Positions 19,179 to 28,512 of a stretch of 64,000 nt of DNA are shown here, piece by piece. Position numbers and translations under genes: made by a program. The stretch's first letter is position 1; each line of letters begins with the position of its first letter. Origin of the DNA: an uncultured Saprospiraceae bacterium (lineage in GTDB: Bacteria; Bacteroidota; Bacteroidia; Chitinophagales; Saprospiraceae); NCBI GenBank assembly GCA_943788055.1, contig CALSOU010000006.1, forward strand, positions 186,001-250,000, given 5' to 3'. The notes under the pieces were generated by a model that was given only the letters and a program-made list of their open reading frames with translations, ran no database searches and had not been told where the DNA came from.

Positions 19179-19781
19179 ATGCCTCTTAATGATGTTTATT
19201 TTATTGGAAGTTTCCCGACGTACAATCAAACTCCAACTGAACAGTTTCCAGAATTTGCATTTATTGGTAGAAGTAACGTTGGCAAGAGCTCGCTGATAAA
19301 CATGATAACGGATCGTACACATCTGGCAAAAGTTTCCAATACCCCCGGAAAAACACAGCTTATCAACTACTTTAAGGTTGATGAGTCCTGGTATCTAGTT
19401 GACCTTCCTGGTTATGGATATGCAAAGCTTAGCAAAACTAAAAGGCTCGAATTCCGTAAAATGATTGAAGATTTTCTAGTTAGAAAACAGACTATCGTTT
19501 GCACTTTTGTTTTGCTAGATGTAAGACATGATTTGCAAGCAATTGACCTGGAGTTTATCAATTGGTGCGGTATGGCTCATTTGCCAATTTGCCTGATTTT
19601 TACGAAAATGGATAAGTTGAGGCCAAATGAACGAAAGAGGAATGTGGCCCGTCTTAAGAATTCTTTATTACAGCATTGGGAAAGTCTGCCGCCATTATTC
19701 TTAAGTTCTTCTGAAACAGCGGAAGGCAAAGATGAAATAGTAGGCTACATAGAAGAACTCGTCGAAAAAGTGTCGTCCTAA
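19179..19781 (+). CDS. engB: Ribosome biogenesis GTPase EngB (YihA/YsxC)
   Basis: EngB is an essential GTPase for assembly of the large ribosomal subunit. Motifs are G1 GRSNVGKSSL, G3 DLPGYG and G4 TKMD, with the family-specific SNTPGKTQLINYF between G1 and G3. The ATG at 19179 gives MPLNDVYFIGSFP, matching the usual N-terminus. An upstream TTG at 19128 would add 17 residues and is less likely. The mature length of 200 residues is normal. The gene is divergent from the PorT-like barrel gene. Confidence 0.93.
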   Translation: MPLNDVYFIGSFPTYNQTPTEQFPEFAFIGRSNVGKSSLINMITDRTHLAKVSNTPGKTQLINYFKVDESWYLVDLPGYGYAKLSKTKRLEFRKMIEDFLVRKQTIVCTFVLLDVRHDLQAIDLEFINWCGMAHLPICLIFTKMDKLRPNERKRNVARLKNSLLQHWESLPPLFLSSSETAEGKDEIVGYIEELVEKVSS

Positions 19782-19906
19782 AGGCTGTTTTCAACTATAT
19801 TTTGTACTTTTAAATTTACCTCTAAAAGATACAGGGCAATACCTGCAGAGTGACGCTAGTGCGCAATAATCTTAAATACAATTCTTAAAAATAGTACAAC
19901 ATAAAA

Positions 19907-20632
19907 ATGATCAGACAACTCTTAATTTTGACTTTTTGCCTTGGTGTTTTTTTACCTAACCTAGCTGTGGCTCAAAGTAGCATCGGTTTTAATATTGGTA
20001 TGGCATCACATGAAGGAGATTTAAACAAATTTGGTGAAGCAGATATGGACATATGGAGTTCTGCAGGCTTAAGTTTTGGGTTTTATGGAAAAAAGTCATT
20101 GGGAGACTTTTTTAATGTAGGCTTGGCTTATCAATTTGCCAGATTTACAGGTGATGATAGTGATTTTGGTGAAGGGTCTGGACACGCGAGTCGTAACTTT
20201 AGTTTTGCTAATAGCATGCACGAAGTTACGCTTAAGGCAGATCTTGAACCCTTTAAGCGTTGGAAGCTTTCTCCGTTTCTTTCAGCTGGTGCTGGCGTAG
20301 CTTTTAATAATCCAAGAACTATCTTCGATATTAGTAATAAATCCGACGAGCAAATTGCGAGAATTTCGCAAGATGAAACAGAAGTTCCAAGTGTTATTCT
20401 AGCAATTCCAGTTGGAGTCGGATTTAATTTCAATTTAACTGAAAAGCTAGTGATTAACTCCGAGTTTGCTATGAGACTGCCAATTTCAGACTATTTGGAT
20501 GGAGTGTCTGTTTCTGCAAAGTCTGAGTATAATGATTATTTCGGTTCAGGGGTAATAGGATTAACATATACTTTTGGAAACGCTAAAACGACTGAGGCTA
20601 CTTTGCCCGCTGTCAAGGATGAAGATCTTTGA
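19907..20632 (+). CDS. Outer-membrane beta-barrel protein (paralogue of 3330-4187)
   Basis: The 241-residue protein has a signal peptide ending NLAVAQ and then SSIGFNIGMASHEGDLNKF. This parallels the VGGSVGLSNYNGDL opening of the protein at 3330-4187, followed by comparable barrel strands and the loop LPISDYLDGVS. That loop matches TFTDYLDDVS of the paralogue, so both are probably DUF6089-like. The stop codon TGA at 20630-20632 is followed, in the same frame, by 26 further sense codons of proline/acid/lysine-rich character ending at a TAA (20711-20713), which could be an old C-terminal tail. Confidence 0.72.
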   Translation: MIRQLLILTFCLGVFLPNLAVAQSSIGFNIGMASHEGDLNKFGEADMDIWSSAGLSFGFYGKKSLGDFFNVGLAYQFARFTGDDSDFGEGSGHASRNFSFANSMHEVTLKADLEPFKRWKLSPFLSAGAGVAFNNPRTIFDISNKSDEQIARISQDETEVPSVILAIPVGVGFNFNLTEKLVINSEFAMRLPISDYLDGVSVSAKSEYNDYFGSGVIGLTYTFGNAKTTEATLPAVKDEDL

Positions 20633-21178
20633 GAGCAGATGATTCTTGAGTATCCTCCTTCAGGAGATTCTGGCGAGCAGAATCCCGCAGAGACTAAATC
20701 CAAGAAAAAGTAATAGAACTAGTTATTCAGGTGAACCTAAGAATAGCTATACACTGTGGGTTTTATATTTTAAGCAATCGGAATTGTAATTGTACTACCT
20801 TGGTGTTTTCATAACTAAGTTGAGAGATTGAATTTAATCTCTTACAAGAGAAGTAGAGAGTTGTTCTAGTGACTCTGCCACATCTGATTGAGCAACTGAA
20901 TCGAAGGAAATTTGTCAAATTCGAGAGGTTTGTGAATTGCTATTGAGATTGTGAGATAAAACCGTACAATGTTCAACGATTTATTCAAGGAGTGGTAAAG
21001 TATAGTGTAATCCAGAATTTTGTTTCGGTAGATGTTAATAAACAAGTTAATTGATTTAGAAGAATCTCGAAGCTCAAGTAAAAGAGATGTTATTCAATTT
21101 TGATTTGGGTGCTATTTTGGAAATAAACTGTTTTTTAATCGTTCAATCTCATTTGTTTTGTAGATTTACCACTCGAAC
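20633..21178. other. Intergenic stretch without recognisable gene
   Basis: It starts with the in-frame post-stop extension of the barrel gene (to 20713). A hairpin with 7-bp arms lies at 20823-20842 (AGAGATT/AATCTCT) without a T-tract. The remainder shows no coding frame. A TAGATTTA sequence 15 nt before the next ATG may be a weak -7 element for the acyltransferase gene. Confidence 0.55.
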
Positions 21179-22867
21179 ATGGCAGTAGTTTTTCCACATA
21201 CTATCCCAGAGATCGAATCTTGGCCCATTTTTAAGCTCAGTCAAAGACGTGAGGCTTTTATTCAATCCATTATTCAAGGTGTCACAGAGGAATTTTCATC
21301 AAAGTCAGCAAGTGAAATTGAGGAGATACTCTCGAAGACCATATTCCTAGAAATTAAGAGATGTAAGGAAAATCCGTGGAAGGTTGATCCACGAAATGAA
21401 GTCAAATACTGGAAAAGCCTGCGTAAAGAACTAGAAGAGAACCTCCGAGCAGAGAACTCTGAGGAATTAAATATTACCTTGCTCCAAAGAATAACGAACC
21501 GATACTCGGAGGAGATCGTGGGTAATTTCAAAGTGCGAACATTTCGACTAGCACGGAAAGCTTTAACTGGTATCTTTAGACGCCTCCTAAATTCAGCTTC
21601 TGGCAAGAATCATAGACGCCTTTGGGGATCTCAATATCAGCTCTATGAAAGACTGCTAGTTAAAGGACCCATTGATAAAGTTAGAACTTTATCAGAGAAT
21701 GGAACCGTAATCATTGTTCCAACGCATTTTAGTAATCTTGATTCAATATTAATTGGCTATGCTATTGATGGAATAATGGGACTTCCTGCTTTTCATTACG
21801 GAGCTGGTTTGAATTTATACGATCTTGAACTAGTCGCTTATTTTATCAATCGATTGGGAGCATACAAAGTCGATCGTAGAAAGAAAAACCCTATTTATCT
21901 AACGACTCTCAAGACAATGTCTTTGAATAGTATAAAAGACGGTGTAAACACACTGTTTTTCCCAGGAGGAACAAGATCGCGAAGCGGGGCTTTGGAAAAA
22001 ACACTCAAGATGGGGCTTTTAGGAACTGTCATAGAAGCTCAACGCAAAAGGTTGGAAGATGGTGAAAAAAAGAAGATTTTCGTTGTACCCTTGATTTTAA
22101 GCTATCATTTCGTTCTTGAAAGTAAATTTATGATAGAACAGCATCTTAAGGTGATCGGACAAGAACAATATCTTGGAAGCAAAGATGCTGCAAAAAGTTA
22201 CAAGAGTTATATCAAGTTTCTTTGGGACTTGTTTGCTCAAGGATCGGAAATATATATGACTCTAGGTGAACCTATGGACGTTGTCGGTAATCACGTTGAT
22301 GAACATGGTGAATCATTTGATCGAAAAGACAGATCAGTAGAGATTGACGAGTATTTTAAGTTGGATGGGAAACTTGACAAAAATCCTCAGAGAGAATATG
22401 TTTACACTAAGATTTTAGCAGAGAAGATTGTCGAATCTTTTCATAAGGATAATACCGTTTTGTCCTCTCATGTTGTTGCCTTTACTTTATTCCGTATGAT
22501 TTTGGAGAAGTTTCCAGATGAATCGATATTCAACGTATTAGCACATGATGCTTCTAAACTTACTTTTGATTATGATGTTTTCAAAGAGAGAATCGTGCTC
22601 ACGCAGATTGCATTGGAAAGAATGGCGGAAAAATCTCAATTGAAGATAACCGAAGTTCTTCGTGGTGATCCGGATCATCTAATAACAACAGGAATTAGCA
22701 ATATGGGTGTTTATCACTCCAATAACCCTGTGTTTATTAATGATCGAAACCAAATTGAAACTGAAGATTTAAAACTGCTGTATTATTATCATAATAGGTT
22801 GGATCAATATGAACTAGAGAAGCGTGTCGACAGAATATTGGACAAGGAAAAAGTGGAAAAAGAGTGA
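21179..22867 (+). CDS. PlsB/PlsC-type glycerophosphate acyltransferase domain protein
   Basis: The 562-residue protein has the acyltransferase motif H-x4-D as HFSNLD (183-188) and the substrate motif FPGGTRSR (261-268), which together define the PlsC superfamily. About 150 residues precede the catalytic domain, and a long C-terminal part (about 340-562) lacks recognised motifs. Thus it is far larger than simple PlsC (about 240) and resembles the larger PlsB-like proteins. It probably acylates a glycerol phosphate or lysophospholipid at the inner membrane. The stop codon overlaps the GTG start of the exonuclease gene (GTGA). Confidence 0.82.
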   Translation: MAVVFPHTIPEIESWPIFKLSQRREAFIQSIIQGVTEEFSSKSASEIEEILSKTIFLEIKRCKENPWKVDPRNEVKYWKSLRKELEENLRAENSEELNITLLQRITNRYSEEIVGNFKVRTFRLARKALTGIFRRLLNSASGKNHRRLWGSQYQLYERLLVKGPIDKVRTLSENGTVIIVPTHFSNLDSILIGYAIDGIMGLPAFHYGAGLNLYDLELVAYFINRLGAYKVDRRKKNPIYLTTLKTMSLNSIKDGVNTLFFPGGTRSRSGALEKTLKMGLLGTVIEAQRKRLEDGEKKKIFVVPLILSYHFVLESKFMIEQHLKVIGQEQYLGSKDAAKSYKSYIKFLWDLFAQGSEIYMTLGEPMDVVGNHVDEHGESFDRKDRSVEIDEYFKLDGKLDKNPQREYVYTKILAEKIVESFHKDNTVLSSHVVAFTLFRMILEKFPDESIFNVLAHDASKLTFDYDVFKERIVLTQIALERMAEKSQLKITEVLRGDPDHLITTGISNMGVYHSNNPVFINDRNQIETEDLKLLYYYHNRLDQYELEKRVDRILDKEKVEKE

Positions 22868-23406
22868 ATTTTATCGTGTATGATTTAGAGGCAACTTGCT
22901 GGATGGGAAGACCTCCAGGCGGAGTAAATGAGATCATTGAAATTGGTGCTGTCAAAGTAAACAGGTATGGTGAGGTGTTAGGTACATTCAATAAGTTTGT
23001 TAAGCCACATGTGAACCCATATCTCTCTCATTTCTGCACCAAACTTACTTCAATCCAGCAATCTGATGTAGATAGAGCTCAGAAGTTCGACATGGTATCC
23101 GAGCAATTTCAAGAGTGGATTGATATATGGGATGAAGATTATATTTTGTGTGCATGGGGAGATGCTGACATTCGTTTACTTCGTGGAGATTGTAAACTTC
23201 ATAAACTCGACGAAGATTGGCTTGATAACTATCTCAATATTAAGCAGCAGTATCACTCTCTGGTCAACGCCGCTAGGAAAACAGGATTAAAGGCTACAAT
23301 CAAGAGGGAAGGGTTTCAGTTTACAGGAATTCAACATCGAGCGATAGCAGATGCCGAGAATACAGCAAAGATATTTATCAAGTACATCGATATGTGGAGA
23401 TACTAA
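22864..23406 (+). CDS. DEDDh 3'-5' exonuclease (KapD/ERI-1-like)
   Basis: The 180-residue protein is a DnaQ-fold exonuclease. Exo I is FIVYDLEATCW with the metal-binding Asp and Glu; Exo II region is CAWGDADIRLL; Exo III is HRAIADAENTAKIF with His and Asp spaced as in DEDDh enzymes. The conserved NEIIEIGAVKV follows Exo I. In sequence it resembles the stand-alone KapD/ERI-1 subgroup more than polymerase epsilon subunits. RNA or DNA could be the substrate. The start is a GTG coupled to the acyltransferase stop codon; the functional reason for this pairing is unclear. Confidence 0.85.
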   Translation: MNFIVYDLEATCWMGRPPGGVNEIIEIGAVKVNRYGEVLGTFNKFVKPHVNPYLSHFCTKLTSIQQSDVDRAQKFDMVSEQFQEWIDIWDEDYILCAWGDADIRLLRGDCKLHKLDEDWLDNYLNIKQQYHSLVNAARKTGLKATIKREGFQFTGIQHRAIADAENTAKIFIKYIDMWRY

Positions 23407-23460
23407 ATTTTAAATAATTCCACAAACTTCATATACTCTATCCATTGCATGAATGATTTG

Positions 23461-23955
23461 CTAAACTAAGTGCACACTTTTTTCGTCTGCATTTTTCAAT
23501 TGAACTTCGATGTGTTCGCCGATTGTTGTCGCTAATGAAAGACCAACATAGTTTGAGTGAATTGGGTAATTCTTATGCTTTCTATCAACTAGTACTGCTA
23601 TCTCAATTTTTTCAGGTAATATCTCCAAAAGGGGTTTGAACCCAAAAAAGAGTGTACGCCCAGTATTTGCAACATCATCAACAAGTACGATAGTCTTTCC
23701 ATTGAGTTTGTCTTTGTCAATATTTATTAGCACTTCCTCTGCGATGGGATCGGCAGCGTTAACTCTTACTTGAAGGTAGTGAATAGGAATATCCGTGTTG
23801 CGTTTCATATACAATCCAAGACTTTTTGCAAAACTTAAGCCATTGTTGTTGATCCCCGCTAGGTAAATTTCGTCGACACCATAGTTCCTTTCCAGAATCT
23901 GAATCGCCAAACGTTTGGTCTTTTGCCTAATTTGCTCTTGATTTAGAATTAACAT
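23461..23955 (-). CDS. Phosphoribosyltransferase, PyrR-like
   Basis: This 164-residue type I phosphoribosyltransferase has the PRPP-binding motif VLVDDVANTGRT (91-101). It also has an N-terminal ILNQEQIRQKTKRLAIQILE helix as in PyrR, and a C-terminal LATTIGEHIEV. PyrR proteins bind pyr mRNA or act as uracil phosphoribosyltransferase. Bacteroidota carry short PyrR-like proteins of uncertain role. No pyrimidine gene is adjacent, and I see no PyrR-binding anti-antiterminator in the window. A general PRTase role is the safe reading. Confidence 0.82.
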   Translation of the reverse strand: MLILNQEQIRQKTKRLAIQILERNYGVDEIYLAGINNNGLSFAKSLGLYMKRNTDIPIHYLQVRVNAADPIAEEVLINIDKDKLNGKTIVLVDDVANTGRTLFFGFKPLLEILPEKIEIAVLVDRKHKNYPIHSNYVGLSLATTIGEHIEVQLKNADEKSVHLV

Positions 23956-24130
23956 AGCTTCCTATTTTTATTATAATAGATACACGTAATTGTATATTAT
24001 TATGCTAGTTTTATTATTAATGATTTTTTTTTACTTGAAGTCAAAAAAATTGTATTATTAACCTGATGACTATCGAACATTGGATATGGTCGAATAATCA
24101 TCATGAAACAAAAATACACATCCTTTTCAA

Positions 24131-25504
24131 ATGAGCATTAGTCAAGTACTTTTTACAATCGTTTTTTTAATAATCTTATACTTCGGCAAGAAGTGGTATA
24201 CTCGTGTTTATCGGAATATAATGCTAGGAAAATCCGAGGAAATCGAAGGTGACGAAGGTAAACGAATGAAGAACATGCTTTTAGTGGCTTTTGGACAAAA
24301 GAAAATGTTCAAAAGATTACTACCTGCCGTTTTGCACCTATTTATTTATGTGGCATTTCTATTTACTCAAGTTGAACTAATCGAAATTATCATCGATGGT
24401 TTCTCGGGACAACATAGAATATTTGCTCCCTTTCTAGGTAGTTTTTATACAGTGATAATTTCGACAATCGAAATTCTGTCGGCTCTAGCACTGATTGCAA
24501 CTTTTGTTTTTCTTGCTAGACGTAATCTACTGCCATTTATGGGCAAGCCAATTTCTCGATTCGAAAAATCTGAAATGAAAGGTTGGCCAAAGTTAGATGC
24601 AAATATTATTCTCTTTGGTGAAATAGCTCTGGTAACAGGAATCTTTATGATGAATGGAGCAGATGTTGTGCTTCAGGGTCTCGATCCTGAACATTATCAC
24701 CAGACAGGATCATTTGCCATTTCAAGTTGGTTTGGACCTGCGGTTTTTGGAGGATTACCGAAGGAGCTTCTAGTACTGATAGAAAGAAGTGGTTGGTGGC
24801 TGCATTTAGTAACAGTTTTCGCATTTATTTTATATCTACCGATATCCAAGCATTTTCATATTTTCCTTGCATTCCCAAATGTTTATTTTGCTAAACTGAA
24901 TCCGCGAGGAGAAATGGAGAATATGCCTGAAATAATGGGAGAAGTTAAGTCGATGATGGGCCTAACTACAGATGAGGCTACTCCAGAAATGGATCAAGAT
25001 TTTGAGTTTGGGGCAAAGGATATTACTGATCTTTCTTGGAAAAACGTGCTTGATGCATATTCTTGCACTGAATGTGGCAGATGTACAGATGTTTGTCCAG
25101 CGAATACTACTGGGAAAAAGCTTTCTCCCAGAAAGATAATGATGGACATTCGTGATCGTGCAACCGAAATAGGGGAGAAGTTAGATTCAAAATCGACAGA
25201 GTTTATAGATAAAGCAAAATCGAATAAAGAGTCTGTTCTCTCGAAAAGCAACTTTGACGATGGTAAAAGTTTATTTGACTATATCAGTCGCGAGGAAATT
25301 CATGCTTGCACAACCTGTAATGCCTGTGTAGAGGCTTGTCCTATTATGATAAATCCACTAGATCCTATCTTGAAGCTAAGAAGATATGAGATCCTATCGG
25401 AAAGTGCTGGTCCAGCTGATTGGGTTCCAATGTTTACAAGTTTAGAAAACTCTGGATCAGTTTGGGCTATTCCAGATGATCGAGATGCTTGGACGAAAAG
25501 CTAG
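24131..25504 (+). CDS. Membrane 4Fe-4S protein, HdrD/LutB-like electron transfer subunit (N-terminal half of an Fe-S oxidoreductase pair)
   Basis: The 457-residue protein has about five hydrophobic segments (about 3-20, 65-85, 105-130, 158-178, 225-248) like NarI-type membrane subunits. Two 4Fe-4S ferredoxin sites follow: CTECGRCTDVCP (Cys312, 315, 318, 322) and CTTCNACVEACP (Cys393, 396, 399, 403). In Bacteroidota this protein is usually encoded directly before a CCG-domain partner. Together they look like a heterodisulfide-reductase-type quinone- or thiol-linked oxidoreductase. Here the partner (26568-27377) is separated by a DUF1028 gene. The electron donor and acceptor are unknown. Confidence 0.85.
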   Translation: MSISQVLFTIVFLIILYFGKKWYTRVYRNIMLGKSEEIEGDEGKRMKNMLLVAFGQKKMFKRLLPAVLHLFIYVAFLFTQVELIEIIIDGFSGQHRIFAPFLGSFYTVIISTIEILSALALIATFVFLARRNLLPFMGKPISRFEKSEMKGWPKLDANIILFGEIALVTGIFMMNGADVVLQGLDPEHYHQTGSFAISSWFGPAVFGGLPKELLVLIERSGWWLHLVTVFAFILYLPISKHFHIFLAFPNVYFAKLNPRGEMENMPEIMGEVKSMMGLTTDEATPEMDQDFEFGAKDITDLSWKNVLDAYSCTECGRCTDVCPANTTGKKLSPRKIMMDIRDRATEIGEKLDSKSTEFIDKAKSNKESVLSKSNFDDGKSLFDYISREEIHACTTCNACVEACPIMINPLDPILKLRRYEILSESAGPADWVPMFTSLENSGSVWAIPDDRDAWTKS

Positions 25505-25530
25505 ATTTTATAAACGCTAATGTAAGTAGC

Positions 25531-26556
25531 ATGAAAAGTAGATATTGTAGTTTATTATTGGTCTTCTTCATTTTTGGATGTTTCCAAAATGGTCATACGC
25601 AAGATACATTCAGTATTGTAGCTGTTGACAGTGAGACCGGAGAGGTAGGATCGGCAGGAGCTACGTGTCTTGACGATGATAATATTGCTGGCGGAGCAGT
25701 TATCATAAGTAAATTATACCCAGGCAAAGGTGCAGTGAATACACAGTCATTTTGGTCTCCCGACAATCAAGAAAATGCGGGAACTTTGGTAAACCAAGGT
25801 TTACAAGCACAAGAGATTATTTATTGGCTTGAAGCAAATGATGTAGATAATAATCCCACTAGACGACAATACGGTGTTGCGATCTTGAATGGAGACAATA
25901 GTACTTCTGCAGCAGGATACACTGGATCTGATTGCTTCGATGAGAAAACTCACATTGCTGATAACTATTACAGTATACAGGGTAATATTTTATTGTCAGA
26001 AGATATAGTTACTTCAATGGAATCTGCATTTTTGAATGCTCAAGGCTCGCTCGCAGAAAAGCTAATGGCATCATTACAGGGAGCAAATGTTCCGGGAGCA
26101 GATAGTAGATGCCTACAGGAAGGTGTTTCTTCCCAATCGGCCTTTGTGAGAGTTGCTAGACCTGACGATGAAGAGGGGTCTTACTATTTGGATATCGTTG
26201 TTTCAAAAACACCTTTTGGTTACGAACCAATCGACAGTGTACAAGCACTATTCGATGAATGGGCACTGATTAATGAAACCGTTGAGGAACCTGTTGCTAA
26301 AGATCTTTTCAAGTTGTATCCTAATCCTGTACAAAAGAGCTTTACAGTGGAATATGAAAGGTTTAGTTCGTCGTCAATGTACACTTTGGAAATTCGTGAT
26401 TCATCTGGAAAGTTGACGCGGGTTGAACAAATTAATAAGAATCGTGACGAAATCCAGTTGAACGAATCAGAGGTGCTTCAAGGTCAGTATTTTTATACAT
26501 TTAAAGAAAATGGAAAGATTGTAAAACAAAGTAGTTTTATAGTAATTAATAAGTGA
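25531..26556 (+). CDS. DUF1028 protein with T9SS C-terminal sorting domain
   Basis: From the ATG at 25531 the protein has 341 residues. The signal peptide is RYCSLLLVFFIFGCFQNGHTQ. The DUF1028 domain (Ntn-hydrolase-like fold) begins TFSIVAVDSETGEVGSAGAT, where TFS is the expected start after cleavage, and continues with GAVNTQSFWSP. The C-terminus (from about 265) is a type A T9SS sorting domain opening LYPNPVQKSFTVEY, so the protein is exported to the cell surface or medium. It sits 26 nt after the Fe-S gene and its stop overlaps a possible GTG of the CCG gene. A secreted hydrolase in a cytoplasmic redox operon is odd. Confidence 0.87.
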   Translation: MKSRYCSLLLVFFIFGCFQNGHTQDTFSIVAVDSETGEVGSAGATCLDDDNIAGGAVIISKLYPGKGAVNTQSFWSPDNQENAGTLVNQGLQAQEIIYWLEANDVDNNPTRRQYGVAILNGDNSTSAAGYTGSDCFDEKTHIADNYYSIQGNILLSEDIVTSMESAFLNAQGSLAEKLMASLQGANVPGADSRCLQEGVSSQSAFVRVARPDDEEGSYYLDIVVSKTPFGYEPIDSVQALFDEWALINETVEEPVAKDLFKLYPNPVQKSFTVEYERFSSSSMYTLEIRDSSGKLTRVEQINKNRDEIQLNESEVLQGQYFYTFKENGKIVKQSSFIVINK

Positions 26557-26567
26557 TAAAGAATAGA

Positions 26568-27377
26568 ATGGAAGATAGTAATAGTCAATCGACTTTTAAG
26601 ATAAGGCAATTTTCTGAAGTTGCAGCTGCTGGCGAAACAGTAGAATACCTTTTCTGGGTAGGTTGCGCTGGATCGTACGATTCACGGGCGCAAAAGGTTA
26701 CGAAAGCATTTAGTAAGATATTGCATCATGCCGGTGTATCCTTCGCAATACTCGGGAACGAAGAGAATTGCACTGGAGATCCAGCGCGTCGCGCTGGGAA
26801 TGAGTTTTTATTCCAGATGATGGCTCTTCAGAATATTGAGACAATGAACGCATATGGTATCAAAAAGGTGGTAACTGCATGTCCACATTGCTTTAATACG
26901 ATTAAGAACGAGTATCCTGTCTTGGGAGGAAGTTATGAAGTTATTCATCATACACAATTGATTCACGAATTACTAGAAACCGGAAAGATTACCGCAGAAG
27001 GTGGGAAATTTAAGGGAAAGAAGATCACGTACCATGATTCCTGCTATCTAGGAAGAATCAATGGTATATACGAAGCTCCTAGAAAGATTTTAGAGTTTTT
27101 GGACGTAAGTCTTGTGGAAATGAAAAGATGTAAATCAAATGGCCTTTGTTGCGGTGCTGGTGGAGCTCAAATGTTTAAAGAAGATGAAGCAGGAGATAAG
27201 CGAATCAACATCGAAAGAGCTGAAGAAGCATTGGATACAGGTGCGTCAACAGTAGCAGCAAATTGTCCTTTTTGTTTGACCATGATGGGTGACGGTATAA
27301 AAGCAAAAGAAAAGCAAGATGATGTCATGGTGTACGATCTTGCTGAGATGATTGTGCAAAATAATAGTTGGTCATGA
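26568..27377 (+). CDS. CCG-domain Fe-S oxidoreductase subunit (HdrB/LutA-like)
   Basis: From the ATG at 26568 the protein has 269 residues with two cysteine-rich CCG domains. The first runs from FWVGCAGSYDSRA to ACPHCFNTIKNEYP; the second from YHDSCYLGR to GLCCGAGGAQMF and NCPFCLTMM. Such domains bind the non-cubane 4Fe-4S clusters of heterodisulfide reductases. It is the usual partner of the membrane Fe-S protein at 24131. A GTG at 26553 overlapping the previous stop is an alternative start. The stop overlaps the following ATG (ATGA). Confidence 0.88.
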   Translation: MEDSNSQSTFKIRQFSEVAAAGETVEYLFWVGCAGSYDSRAQKVTKAFSKILHHAGVSFAILGNEENCTGDPARRAGNEFLFQMMALQNIETMNAYGIKKVVTACPHCFNTIKNEYPVLGGSYEVIHHTQLIHELLETGKITAEGGKFKGKKITYHDSCYLGRINGIYEAPRKILEFLDVSLVEMKRCKSNGLCCGAGGAQMFKEDEAGDKRINIERAEEALDTGASTVAANCPFCLTMMGDGIKAKEKQDDVMVYDLAEMIVQNNSWS

Positions 27378-27853
27378 CAGATTTAATTGCTTTGGATGAG
27401 AATTCTCGTGTCTGGCTATACCAAGCTGGTCGATTTTTCGATGATCAGGAGATTAGCATGATTCAAGGAGAAATCTATGATTTTGTAACACAATGGGTGA
27501 GTCATAGTAATACTTTGAGGGCCTATGGAAATATATTTCACAGAAGATTTATTGGTTTGTTCGTAGATGAATCACTTGCTGGAGCTAGTGGTTGTTCGAT
27601 TGATTCTTCAGTTCGATTTTTAAATCACTTGGGCACGAAGTTTCAAGTAAATATGATAGAGCGTGATCGTTTTGCCTACATCAAGGATGACGATGTTAAA
27701 GTTGTTGGGATGAATGATCTAGCAGGTCATTTTGCTGCTGGAGAAGTGGCAAATGATACACTTTTTTTCGATCATCTAGTTTCCACAAAGAAGGACTTCC
27801 TAGAATCATGGCTTAAACCGCTAGATCAATCTTGGCATAAGAGATTTATCTAA
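27374..27853 (+). CDS. Conserved Bacteroidota protein, unknown function
   Basis: The protein has 159 residues from the ATG at 27374, which overlaps the previous stop (ATGA). It begins TDLIALDENSRVWLYQAGRFF and contains FHRRFIGLFVDESLAGASGCSIDSS. Homologues in Bacteroidota are commonly encoded after the CCG-domain protein and are often labelled 'ABC transporter ATPase'. No Walker A or signature motif is present, so that label is not supported. A role linked to the Fe-S redox pair is suggested by position only. Confidence 0.75.
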   Translation: MTDLIALDENSRVWLYQAGRFFDDQEISMIQGEIYDFVTQWVSHSNTLRAYGNIFHRRFIGLFVDESLAGASGCSIDSSVRFLNHLGTKFQVNMIERDRFAYIKDDDVKVVGMNDLAGHFAAGEVANDTLFFDHLVSTKKDFLESWLKPLDQSWHKRFI

Positions 27854-27986
27854 TTACAAGTTTTGGTAGATAAATTATCGCAATCAGTCTAAGTATCTAA
27901 GGCGTTATCAGTGAAAAGAACAGGTGATTGAATCTTTTAGGATGATTCTTGCGTTGATGGATTTGTACAAGTAACAATGAGAAACA

Positions 27987-28451
27987 ATGATAGGGAAAGT
28001 AAAAAAGTGGTTTGGAATTGAAGGCCTCAAAATAGCAGTTGAGCTAGAAGACAAGTATAGCAGAGATGATCAAAAGGTTCGCGGCCTGATTATCCTACAA
28101 GCTAAGGAAGAAGAGGTTGTTGAAAGTATAAGAATCAAATTGATAGAAAAGTATGGCCGTGGTCGAGGTAAGAATAGACTTATTGACGAATACACGATGG
28201 CTGACGAGCTTTTTACAAAAACTTATCAGGTGGAGGCAAATTCAGATTTTGAAATTCCTTTTGAAATCAGCTATCAAGAAATGGTATCCAATATGGACGA
28301 AATAGAACGAAGGAACTTAATATTTAAGGGTGTCATAGCATTAGCTAAATTTGTACGTAATGCAAATTCTATTTATCGCGTTGAGATTGAAGCAAAAGTG
28401 AGTGGCACAAAGTTCAGTCCTTTTGTATCGCAAGAAATCCAATTTGTATAA
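27987..28451 (+). CDS. Arrestin-like / Spo0M-like protein
   Basis: The 154-residue protein begins MIGKVKKWFGIEGLKIAVEL and continues KVRGLIILQAKEEEVVESI. This resembles the start of Spo0M-type arrestin-fold proteins ('G...V...L....pG..v.G.v...gg...q.I..i'). Predicted strands predominate, with the matching FEIPFEI turn in the middle. In other bacteria Spo0M-like proteins modulate sporulation or cell division; no sporulation is expected here. The resemblance is moderate, so the family call is tentative. It stands alone, convergent with the TPR lipoprotein gene. Confidence 0.55.
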   Translation: MIGKVKKWFGIEGLKIAVELEDKYSRDDQKVRGLIILQAKEEEVVESIRIKLIEKYGRGRGKNRLIDEYTMADELFTKTYQVEANSDFEIPFEISYQEMVSNMDEIERRNLIFKGVIALAKFVRNANSIYRVEIEAKVSGTKFSPFVSQEIQFV

Positions 28452-28512
28452 GATATTAAAACTAACTGGAAATTGTCCCGCGACCACACCTTTGGGCTGA
28501 ACCCTATTTTAT

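Noticed and set aside
20627-20633. CTTTGA at the end of the barrel gene as a prfB-like +1 frameshift site
   Set aside because: The +1 frame closes after three codons, so a shift would have no useful product.
27374-27853. ABC transporter ATPase
   Set aside because: The name is common for this family in databases, but no Walker A, signature or Walker B motif is present.
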